DNA of 64,000 nucleotides from Entomortierella parvispora (Eukaryota; Mortierellomycota; Mortierellomycetes; Mortierellales; Mortierellaceae): the NCBI GenBank assembly GCA_963573315.1, contig OY752148.1, forward strand, positions 124,001-188,000, written 5' to 3'. Of this stretch, positions 52,904 through 61,893 are shown piece by piece. The notes under the pieces were generated by a model. It saw nothing but the letters and a program-made list of their open reading frames with translations. It was not told the origin of the DNA and did not search any database. Position 1 is the first letter of the stretch, and every line of letters begins with the position of its first letter. The position numbers were made by a program, and so were the translations under genes.

Positions 52904-53290
52904 CAAGCAATATCAACCTGACAAGAAATTTCCAGGGGCAATGTTTGTGCCCACAATGTTTTCTTGGCGTTGCAGTTCAAGGTTGTGCCAATGGGGATGG
53001 TCTCCGGTCATGGTATCCCTAGTATCGCGACCTGATGCGGTAGCGAAATGAAAATTTGGGGGAGCATCCATGTGCTGCTGTGCTGTGTTCGAGCTCACCG
53101 TGTTGACAGAGCAACATCAAGCTGGCAAGAAATTTCCAGGGGGCAATGTTTGTGACCACAGTGTTTTCTTGGAGTTGCAATTCAAGGCTGTGCCAAGGAG
53201 GATGGTATTGGTCCTCGGTCATGGTATACCCGGTATCGCAACAGGATGCGGTACCGTACACGTACTGAAGAGAAAATTTGAGCACAAAAT
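52904..53290. repeat. ~200-bp tandem duplication
   Basis: About 52904-53065 and 53107-53290 share GACAAGAAATTTCCAGGGG-CAATGTTTGTG, GTTTTCTTGG-GTTGCA-TTCAAGG-TGTGCCAA, and CGGTCATGGTAT-CC. They are clearly diverged. A weak third trace follows near 53315-53390. No gene seen. Confidence 0.6.
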
Positions 53291-53736
53291 AGACTGTTAA
53301 TAAACAGGACCACCGGAAGGACGGTCCTCGGGCATGTGGTCTCCACGGCGTCAATCTCTACGGTATCGCGATTCCCACGGCCACACTTCTCATCTTCAAA
53401 CATCACAAAGGGATGTTTTGAAAACTTTGCCCTCAGTCGACCCTCGCCTTCAGCTGCAACATCGCCATCGATCGATCATTTATGAGTGTGCTCACGATGT
53501 TTGTCCTCTTCCGTGTTGCATGACGAATAATAATGCACTCAAAGTTTCCTCCCTCCCCCTTTTTCTTCCCCTTGTGGATGATTTTTCTGCCAGGATGTGA
53601 TCCATTAGACAACAAACACGCAATCAGTCACTTCCGGTCCTCATCTTCATCTTTGACACGCCCCCAGTCATTCGCCCCACCGTTTTGACTTGGGGTAAAC
53701 AGCCACACATTCGGAAAGGAAACGAGGGCAAAGATT

Positions 53737-53744
53737 TATAAAAG
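53737..53744 (+). promoter_or_regulatory. TATA box of the 53803 gene
   Basis: TATAAAAG lies 59 bp before the ATG at 53803, leaving room for a transcription start near 53770 and a short leader. Confidence 0.55.
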
Positions 53745-53802
53745 CCCTCCAGGTGTGGAGTAAATAAACGCACCCTCCATTGCCAAAACCAGGAAAGAAA
53801 GC

Positions 53803-54162
53803 ATGTTCAAATACGCCCAGACGAAACTGACATTCACTGCCAAGCTTTGGGAGCACGACAACCAAAGAGACCCCAAATACGAGCTGCAATTGATTGGTGT
53901 ATTCAACAACAAGGATGTGGCGTACAAGAACTACAGCGCCACTGGTCACGAATCTTTTAGTATCAGGAACCAGGCTTCTTCCAGACCCCCAAAGACGTAT
54001 GGTCGTCTGCAGGCCGACTTTCCTATCCCGTCTAATGCGAAAACTGAGTACTGGCCTGCGACCGTAGAACTCGACGAAAAGATATACAACCTCAAGTTTG
54101 TGTATTGTGGCCGCCACAATGACCACTCGGATCTTTATGTTGCGGCATTTGTTGAAATGTAA
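53803..54162 (+). CDS. 119-residue protein, unknown family
   Basis: Single exon with ATG in AAAGCATGTTC context and TAA stop. It has a TATA box upstream and AATAAA at 54225-54230, 63 bp past the stop, so it looks like a complete, expressed gene. There is no signal peptide or membrane segment. The product is hydrophilic with alternating short hydrophobic strands (KLTFTAKLWEHDN, YELQLIGVFNNKD, ATVELDEKIYNLKFVYCGRH, DLYVAAFVEM), suggesting a small beta-sandwich. Only one cysteine. I recognise no catalytic motif. Codon use looks ordinary and the neighbours are decayed repeats, so its intactness stands out. Confidence 0.7.
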   Translation: MFKYAQTKLTFTAKLWEHDNQRDPKYELQLIGVFNNKDVAYKNYSATGHESFSIRNQASSRPPKTYGRLQADFPIPSNAKTEYWPATVELDEKIYNLKFVYCGRHNDHSDLYVAAFVEM

Positions 54163-54230
54163 TCTGTGAGTAGACTCATGCTTGTCATCAGCCCTCTCCC
54201 TTTCATCCACTCCAAAAAGCACCCAATAAA

Positions 54231-54846
54231 TTAGGACGAAGCCGTCTTCCTCCGGCCCCACGCTATGAGATATCGATAGATATCAATAGATAAACAGAGA
54301 GCTGATAAAAAAAATGCAAAATTTATTCGTTTTGTCTATTTGTCGACTTGCTTGTCGACGCCGTCAAACTCCACGGAACAATTAAGTTGCACGTCGACTG
54401 GTCCCCATTCCCCCCCCCCCTCCCTCTCACTCCCGATTGATATTGCAGCTCTTGCCACACTGTAGCCAAAGACCCAGTAACATGTCTCCTACCTGCTCAC
54501 CCTGTGTTCTTGTGTTCTTGTGCACATGATGGGTATTGGTGGCAGTGGCGTTTATCAAAACCGTTCTTGCTGGTTTTCTTGGCAGGATTCCAATATGGGG
54601 AGCGGTTTCCAACCTGGATCCCGAGATAGGGCTTATTGGGACTTTAAACTTCAATTTTCAATGAGCCCAAAAGTCGCCAGATCGGTCGACGACTAACTCA
54701 GTTGCTCCATGGGATTTTGATGGGGTCGACAAGCAAGCGACAACACACCCGGTCGACAAACAGACCGGTCCTTCAAGCGAAAAGATCCGCATCGACTTGG
54801 CATGACATTTGCTGCTTTATGAAAGTCTCTGAAGCGGAACTAACGT
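54231..54846. other. no gene recognised
   Basis: Contains GTCGAC-rich short repeats (54340-54400 and 54725-54765, with GTCGACAAGCAAGCGAC-like words) and a C-run at 54411-54421. No coding frame is convincing. Confidence 0.4.
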
Positions 54847-56525
54847 TTGCGGAAGGCATCAGCTCTTGACACGTCAACTTCTTCATCACACCTTGATCAC
54901 TTGACCTTTTTTGAGCCAATGGCTACATCCTAATGCAAAAAAGTCTGGGAGTATCCTTGTCGTCAGTCGCCGTAACAATTTCAATGATGAACAAATGTCC
55001 TGTATGTCCTTCATGTACTCACTCCTAAATATTGGCGACTATGGTTGTTGATCCTTGTTGGTCGAACTTCCCCCGAGTCATAACGCCAAAGATTAGTCTG
55101 AGGTTCAGACGATTAAACACTGGAAACATGATATGCAGAGCACTTGCATTTGGATATGAGCACCGTGCAACAAGTACTTGATCGGGTCCATAGACATGCC
55201 TTTGGAAAGAGGTCCTAGCCTTACAGAATGACAATTAGTCCCAGAATTGTGAAGAAAATAGATATCCAGAAATTGTTCCATGCTCTTGGGCTCTTACCTC
55301 GTGAACGGGATCACACTCCCTCATCCAACCGCATTCGATACGGGGGTTCTCGTCATGGAATAGGTCCTTTACGGGTACTTTGACATGACTTGCAATGTAT
55401 TCCTTCCAGATTGTTGACAAGATGGTTTCCTGCATTAGTCACAAACAGCTTCGTTGAAACTGCCGACGGTAGATTGCGCCAGTTGACGTAAGTATCCTGA
55501 ATCCACCATCTGGAAAAGTTGCCTGTAGCTGCCACGAACGCAAGGCTTCTATCGTTTGGCCTTCATCGCTATATCCCTGAACACGGCCAAACAAGCTCAT
55601 TAAGCTCTTTGCACGAAAACCCACCCTGCGAGTTGAATACTTCTTGCAAGCTTCAGTATATTGTACCAGCAAACTTGTGTCATCAGAGCTGCATTGACTT
55701 CTGTTACCACATTCAGAGGCTCAACACAGAGCCTATTGTGGAAGATGGCGTCGGCGAGAACATATGCTATCGTAGTCGGTATATGCAGTCGCCTATGCGT
55801 TTCTCTTTCGTTGCTAGATATACCGCTGCGGCCATTTCCTTGAAAACGGACGCGATGCGCGATGTGGCGCCAGCGTCGACAGAGGTCGTGAAGGAGTCTC
55901 TGGAATAAGGTCTAAGGTAGGAGCACCAATCGCGGTGAAAAGAGAGAACTGCATTGCGTGCGTTGGTGCAAACATGTGAAATCGCAGTAGTGAAGAATGA
56001 ATGACCGGGCGATGGATTACCTGGCGTGGTCGATGGACGACAATGCGAACAGATTTCTTGATTAGAGACGGGTGAGGAAGTGAGTCCTGCGAGGGGAATG
56101 GAATAATCAAGGATGGTAAGAAGGTGCAAGGGCAAAAGCAAGAACGCGAGAACGGACGGGCGGAGGAAGAAAAGAGGGCGCAAGGACCACGTGCTTGGAC
56201 TCTTTTTCCCTTTTTTTTACGGTTCGCTTTTTTAGCGCTCTCAATTATTATTCTCTCATCCAGCTGGACATCGAAACATCTGGACATCTGGGCATGCTTC
56301 GGAAATGCTCAAGCTAATGGCCATCAGATTCCAGCAAACAGTGACATGGACATGTGTGGATATCGTGTTCTGGGAATAAGTCCATGCACCTGAGCATTGA
56401 TGAAACACGTGAACCGTCGGGAGTGGTAATTACTCGTGCCTGCTAAAAAACGGGCCATCCATGCTGATGAACGAATCAAACTCATTAATACTGACCTCTT
56501 TTCCTTGTTTCGTTAGACGATGCTG
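54847..56525. repeat. dispersed repeat family, copy D
   Basis: Colinear with copy A from its left edge (GCGGAAGGCATCAGCTCTTG near 54853) through CCTTTGGAAAGAGGTCCTAG (55200) and the minus-strand frames near 55740-55860, to GTTAGACGATGCTG at 56512-56525, where it stops abruptly. The middle plus-strand block is shorter than in A. Frames are disrupted. Confidence 0.6.
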
Positions 56526-57420
56526 TCTAGCCACACACTTGCCAATCCGTTTCAGAACTACAATGTTGTTGAGCCGGACGATGAACAGCTGGTTACATCT
56601 GAGGAAGACTAGTACATTGAGCTGAATTATATGTCTCCTGACCTGAAAAGGATTGCAACTTCGCCGGGGACCTAGACGGATTGGACCTTGTTGCTTTTTT
56701 TTGAGCCTTTTTTCAAAGATGTCAAGAGAAGATCTGTCTATATTAGAGACACGGACGGAGATCATCAGATATCGACGTTTTGAATTAGGGAAGCAAAGGG
56801 TTCAAGATTACACGGCTGATCATAATGGAGCTCAAGAAGCGGCTCCAGATGGACTGCCCACCCGGTTTGGCGATTCATGGTATGACTCTATTTTTATTAA
56901 GATCAAGAATGTAATAGACAAACCAAAATCTTTCACTTACCTTTTTAAAAGATGTAGATGTACTGGATGTACTTTAACTCGTGTGTTTTTTAATATCTGT
57001 TCCATCCGTAGTTGTCCCTATCTGATTTTGCAGATGAGTTGCCGTCAGATCTCTGGAAAGACAAGGATTCGGGTATCTCACCTTTTGTCCATGGAACGTT
57101 TTGCCCTTCTCAAAATTCAAACGTGATCCTTTGAGATTCCAGTCGAAAGCACCAAGGAAAGGAAGAAACTGGTATGAATTCTTATGGGAGGAGACTAAGA
57201 TGCCTGCTTGTATTGTAGAAGGGACTGCGATCTCCGAAAGTCGACAGATATATCTGGCGGAGGCTATACTTATTCATGATCCCAAGCTGGACAAGGAGCG
57301 TTAGGACAAATCCAAGGTTGTAAGATGTTTGAGGGATTCATGGAACTGCCAGATTCGATCTATTGAGCAGACAGAAGAGGAGATGTATTATATTTTCGGT
57401 AAATTTCACTACTAACCGCT
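56526..57420 (+). pseudogene. decayed gene between inverted repeat arms
   Basis: Coding-like plus-strand pieces: NPFQNYNVVEPDDEQLVTSE (about 56542) followed by a TAG, MSREDLSILETRTEIIRYRR (56719), LSDFADELPSDLWKDKDSG (about 57020), WYEFLWEETKMPACIVEGTA (57170), and SRQIYLAEAILIHDPKLDKE up to a TAG at 57302-57304. The same frame then continues with DKSKVVRCLRDSWNCQIRSI to a GTAAAT donor-like site near 57399. The mix of introns and TAG codons makes a firm model impossible. Family unknown. Confidence 0.4.
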
Positions 57421-58112
57421 CATATGGCTTGTCGCAGTTTCTTGTTGATAGCAACCTGGATTAAGAAGGGTCAATCTCCTTCATTGGGAAAGTATTCCGA
57501 ACAATGCTTGTCGAAAGCCCTGGCAATACTTGGTTTTTGGTTGCTGCCATTGGGCTCTTCCCTGAGTCTTAAACGGAAAGAATTTTCGGAATCAACTGGT
57601 ACTGCCACGTATGCTTTGCCTATATGTCAAATTTTCGCTAGTTGTCCACAAAGGGGAATGTACTTGAACTTTTAAGTGATTCAGCGTTTGTAAGCATTCG
57701 TGAGTTTCAAAGTTTTGGGCTAACTGGTTGCTCATTCGCTCTGCAGTGTTGACAAAACAGCTGTGCTTGGACTGGAACCAAGAGTCACAAAGAGTCAGAC
57801 CCTATTCTCGAGCTCAAAAGCGTCACTAACAAGACCATTTGTGAACATGGAATCGGAGAAGTGACTTCGACTGCACAAAAGAATTACACCAGGAAGAACT
57901 CAAGGATCTGGTTCGAGTGGGTCTAGAGTACGGGAGGCACTGGATTTCATTAAGACAAATTCAGAGTTAACGATGCTATGGCTGTACTTCCAGCAGGTGG
58001 CAATCATTGGACAGGCGATGGCAGTCTATTGGTTGTGTCACTGCGGGAACATGTTTATAATGGCACATGTACGTGATGTTTCCTTCAGAAAGCCAGAGAA
58101 CTCAATGCATGC
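57421..58112. other. no gene recognised
   Basis: Short frames only (for example 57424-57675). The region 57790-57960 has coding-like fragments without a continuous frame. Confidence 0.35.
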
Positions 58113-58442
58113 CAGCATCGTCTAATGAAACAAGGAAAAGAGGTCAGTATTAATGAGTTTGATTCGTTCATCAGCATGGATGGCCCGTTCTTTAGCAGGC
58201 ACGAGTAATTACCACTCCGGACGATTCCATGTGTGGCTTCTATTCTTGCTGCGAAATCATCTCTTCAACGAAGATTCATAGCCTTTGGAAGAACCTTTTG
58301 TCGTGTTCCGACAAGTCTGGCTCCGGATTCAGGTCGCCTCTCAGGCAATAGTCGTGATCGAATAAAAACAATGAAAATGAAGGGCGCAATGCAAAACCAT
58401 CATGAGTGCTTCCGATAACATTCCCATCTCGAAGAATATCCT

Positions 58443-58673
58443 TTGAATATCTACAAGACACAGCCGCCCCAGTCCAGTCCTTCACTAACACACTCCTTTT
58501 CCTTCCTGATGATAGCCTACAAGGCGGCTTTAATTCCATCACAAATCTATGAAATGTTATTGAAGCTTGACGAGCTTCAAGCCATCCCAGAACTCGATGG
58601 CATGTACTTTTACAGACTTCCAAAAAGCGAAGAATCTATGTCCCAGTCTCCAAGCATGGACCCGCAGTCTTGA
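58443..58673 (+). CDS. possible last exon of an unknown gene
   Basis: The frame contains IPSQIYEMLLKLDELQAIPE and DGMYFYRLPKSEESMSQSPS before TGA. A GATAG acceptor-like site lies just before CCTACAAGGCGG (about 58518), and AATAAA follows at 58701. Balanced composition suggests a real 3' exon, but the upstream part runs into the inverted repeat and I cannot find a start. Confidence 0.3.
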   Translation: MNIYKTQPPQSSPSLTHSFSFLMIAYKAALIPSQIYEMLLKLDELQAIPELDGMYFYRLPKSEESMSQSPSMDPQS

Positions 58674-58871
58674 AATCAGAACACACCAACGCTCCCACCA
58701 ATAAATACATAATCTTACAATAGCATGGAGCTGCGACCCTGCGACCCTGGTGTGAATCTACCTTTTTAATTTCAATTAGAAACAAGTGGCGTCGTACTCT
58801 TGTCTTATAAAAAAACGCTCCGTGAAAACATTGACAAGGTACCAATCATCTCGCCTAGAGGCCAAGGTGAC

Positions 58872-59252
58872 TTAGTTGGGGTTGCCAGAATCAACACAGT
58901 TGGAACAGAAGTTCAATGTGACCTCACAATTGCCTCCATCGAAGGCATGGCTTCCACAGCCCTTGCAGCCCTGACCCCCGTAGATGGGGGCGAAGAACCC
59001 CTTGAGCTGCTGACCAGTCAATGCAGGGTAATCTCCATTGCAACGATAGATCGCAGTGCAATCGCCATTGGTGCGCGAAACGTAGTCATTGTAGACAGTG
59101 CTGTCGGTGAAGCGTTCGAACGCTCCTGTGCAGGTAGGACCCATTCCCTTGTTGCAGCGGCCAGAGCCGTGGCAGTTGTCAGAGAATCCACCAAAGGCGG
59201 AGCCAACGACGGTAGCAATGACGACCATGATGAAGGTGATTGACTTGACCAT
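58872..59252 (-). CDS. secreted cysteine-rich protein, KP4 killer-toxin-like
   Basis: 126 codons, ATG to TAA. Residues 1-21 are a clear signal peptide (MVKSITFIMVVIATVVGSAFG). The mature ~105 residues contain ten cysteines, in a pattern starting NC-x4-C and ending CKGCGS and NC-x5-C-x2-C. The cysteine number, the size, and the CGS and final cysteine motif resemble the KP4 family of small secreted fungal proteins, which have five disulfides. Some family members are antifungal; others are probably developmental or effector proteins. This is family resemblance from memory, not a search result. A TATATAAAGA box lies 149 bp upstream (59401-59410). It is intact, with no introns. Confidence 0.65.
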   Translation of the reverse strand: MVKSITFIMVVIATVVGSAFGGFSDNCHGSGRCNKGMGPTCTGAFERFTDSTVYNDYVSRTNGDCTAIYRCNGDYPALTGQQLKGFFAPIYGGQGCKGCGSHAFDGGNCEVTLNFCSNCVDSGNPN

Positions 59253-59400
59253 TTTTGCTGACTCTTGGAGGATTGGTTGGTGTTACGTGTGACGGTTCTT
59301 GTGATGTCTCTTGTTGTGTATGCTTGCAGTGCCTGTGGTGCTGTCGCGAGTGGAGAGAGAATAGAGTGGAGTTGATACTGACGAACAGGTGTGCGTCGTC

Positions 59401-59410
59401 TCTTTATATA
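59401..59410 (-). promoter_or_regulatory. TATA box of the KP4-like gene
   Basis: TATATAAAGA on the minus strand, 149 bp before the ATG, which would give a leader of about 120 bases. Confidence 0.5.
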
Positions 59411-61234
59411 GAAGAGATCTCTCCGCCCCTGAGATTTTGTAGTCTCATTCTCAGCGAACTGATTTTTTGATAGACCCTTGTTGTACATAGGAGATCATGT
59501 CGCGACCCCGTGGAGAACCCATCGCAAAGGATACGCGACGTATAAAGATCCCCAAGGAAGGGTGCAAGTGGCTTTGTAGAGAAACCGAGAAAAGGATTAG
59601 CCGTGACAAATTAAAATCAGCTTCAAGAGGGGGGCTTGGGAAGAGAAATCAAGAGAGGGGCTGAGAGATCATGCATTCTTTCGTCAAAGGCTGCTATGCC
59701 GCGCGCGGCACCCGGTGAGGAAGGAAAAGGTTTGTCTCCTGTGTTCGCCAAAAATAAAGTAATTCATGTGGCAGTGGGCTGAACAACAAATCTTCTAAGT
59801 CTGCTCTGCCCTAGCATCAGCCCAAAAAATATGTTACTGCTAATATTTCGACCAAGCCTGGTTGATCCTTAAAGAGATCATGAGCTGCACTCGTTGAGTG
59901 CTTCCAACCACCGAGAACACGCCATTAATCTCTATGAATCACAGTACGTTCATTGCAATGGGCGGGGAACTAGGCTTGATGACAGCCGCAAATTTGTAAT
60001 CTCTGTCGACCGTGGTATTCTTGATGGAATATGGACCGAACTCAGTCAAAGCGTGAGCAGCGAAGATCCTGATTTCAAGGGCCCAAGCTGAAAGGGTATC
60101 ACATCAGGCTCAGAACTGGGTTTGACCTCAGACACAGCGGTCATTCTTTCCAGTAATTTTTTTTATTATGATGAACAATCATGGGCTGGCCCATTTGTCT
60201 GCCAACAGCATTCCCATGGTTTCAGTCCTGCTCGGCAAAGTACATGTACAACATGCAGTAACTGGCTGATTTTCTTGTCTTCTAAAGGCTGCCAATGCAA
60301 ATACTCAAAAAAAAAGGGGGGGGGGGATTCAAAAAAAAAATAGGGGGGGGGGGGGGGGAGGGAGGGTTTGCAGGAGACAACAAGAGAAGTGAGATCATTT
60401 GACATCACAAGCGAAGACAGAGCCATAGGAACTTTTCGTGATCCCTCTTTATTTCTTCATCGCGACTTCGTCTAATGATATCTGATCCAACTGAGCGAGA
60501 AAACCAAAGAGCCAACGGAACCACGACGTCGAAAGCAGAGCAGGCTCTAGGGTATCTCACGCCCCTATGCATAGTAATCCTCCTCACTCGACCCCACGAG
60601 ACGTTGAGTAGCACGACTTCCAGCGAGCAATAGTCTACATTTTCTGCTTTTCTCTTCATGGCGCTGTACAGTGCATTCCGTTTCACTATTTCAATCCTCG
60701 TTATCTTCCCCTTTTCCTCTTCCTCCTTCCCATGTACAACGTGCAGCCCTAAAATTAGGAGGGTATGTTCAAGATTGAAGAGTGAAGTTGTCTCGTCATG
60801 CAAAAACCAAGCGTAGGCCCCGAGTGAGAAAGATTTGGACTGGGCTCTCGGCCATTTGGCGTGGCGTTTTCGCGTTTCTCATGTGACTTGTGGGATGCAG
60901 GTAGGGAAGAACGTGGGGGAAGAAGAGATACGATGGAAGGGATGGGGCCGAAGGAAAAAGTTGGCAGCGAATTGACCTCATCCTTACTGTCAGTGTCCAA
61001 TAACATCAAGTGCCGACCGAGTATTCATCGTTGTCCTTGGGGTTGCTGTTATTGCTGGTCATATACCTCCCTCTCATAGCCAACAAACCTGGGACTGGCA
61101 TCGAGTGGCAAAATACCTGATCCAATTGGCACAGCGCTGTGCGTGCTGATGTTGTGGCTACTAATCCTTTGATTCGAGCTGATTTGCGCTTCTTTCATAG
61201 CCCTGCTCCAGATGCAGTACAATCCACGCCATAT
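59411..61234. other. no gene recognised; G-run tract
   Basis: Mostly unassignable. At 60306-60367 a tract of A-runs and G-runs (G10, then G15-type runs followed by GGAGGGAGGG) could form G-quadruplexes on the plus strand. Open frames at 60405-60803 (minus) and 59894-60091 (plus) lack supporting features. Confidence 0.4.
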
Positions 61235-61247
61235 TTACGTCACCGAA
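61235..61247 (+). promoter_or_regulatory. TTACGTCACCGAA motif upstream of a decayed gene
   Basis: Exact 13-mer preceded by CAATCCACGCC, a word also found beside the motif of the XPG-Fanzor promoter. It lies 120 bp upstream of the ATG at 61355. Confidence 0.45.
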
Positions 61248-61354
61248 GTGGCGCCAATGTGTGCGTCGCTCCCAGAGCCCCGGGAGCCTAACCCTTAATA
61301 AATGTGCACTTTTTTCCGTTGTTTTTTTTGGTGTGTTCTTCTGTCTACCTTCTT

Positions 61355-61893
61355 CATGTCCGAATTCAAAGGCCCCAAGAAGAGCAGGCCGATCAAACCG
61401 AGCACAAGGAAGGGAAAGATGAAGTACAAGAGGATGTCTCAGGAGATGAACTCCCAGACTTGCTAGACCTATTCAAGCCTTCGAAACACTCTATTCATCC
61501 TGCAGATGAAGACAGTGTCGCTCGGTTGACTCCATCAAATCAGGACATGTTACTTCTCCACAAGCCTCCTTTCGATGCTCTCCGACTACGAAGAGAGTGA
61601 GAATCTCTGCAGGGAGGACTAGGACATCATATCCTGTCGGGTTCTCGATCCATCCTGTCGCCAATAGTGACAAACGGCCTGTTTGTCAAGACACGAGATT
61701 GATAGAGGATAACAGCGAACGGTTTACAAGATCGTATTATCGCGCGACAACGGCCGAGGGAAGATATTAACGGATACGTCTAATTATCATTGTAATGTAG
61801 ATTGCCTTGAAGCAGCACATCTGAAGGGAGATAGCAAGGGAAAGCTAGATATAAATGAGCTGGAGCAGGCCAAGGAGCTTATTGACATCTAAA
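61355..61893 (+). pseudogene. decayed gene downstream of the TTACGTCACCGAA motif
   Basis: Starts MSEFKGPKKSRPIKPSTRKG and runs into a TAG after 36 codons. In another frame of the same stretch VSGDELPDLLDLFKPSKHSI is open to 61600. Later plus-strand pieces RLIEDNSERFTRSYYRATTA (about 61700) and LDINELEQAKELIDI before TAA (about 61848-61893) look coding. Frameshifts or unrecognised introns separate them. Family unknown. Confidence 0.3.

Larger units (their letters stand above)
56414..58223. repeat. 112-bp inverted repeat flanking 1.59 kb
   Basis: The last part of copy D (56414-56525) is repeated in inverse orientation at 58113-58223 with few mismatches. The inverse copy continues with further copy-B-like sequence to 58080. 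Between the arms lies a decayed gene. This is either an inverted insertion of another family copy or an element with ends derived from the family. Confidence 0.75.

Noticed and set aside
59857..59868. CCTGGTTGATCC, the opening words of eukaryotic 18S rRNA
   Set aside because: The following bases (TTAAAGAGATC) do not continue as 18S rRNA; a 12-base coincidence.
61304..61600. 98-codon open frame starting at 61304
   Set aside because: Its start lies in a T-rich leader-like stretch. The ATG at 61355 in another frame looks more like a gene start, so the region is called as decayed instead.
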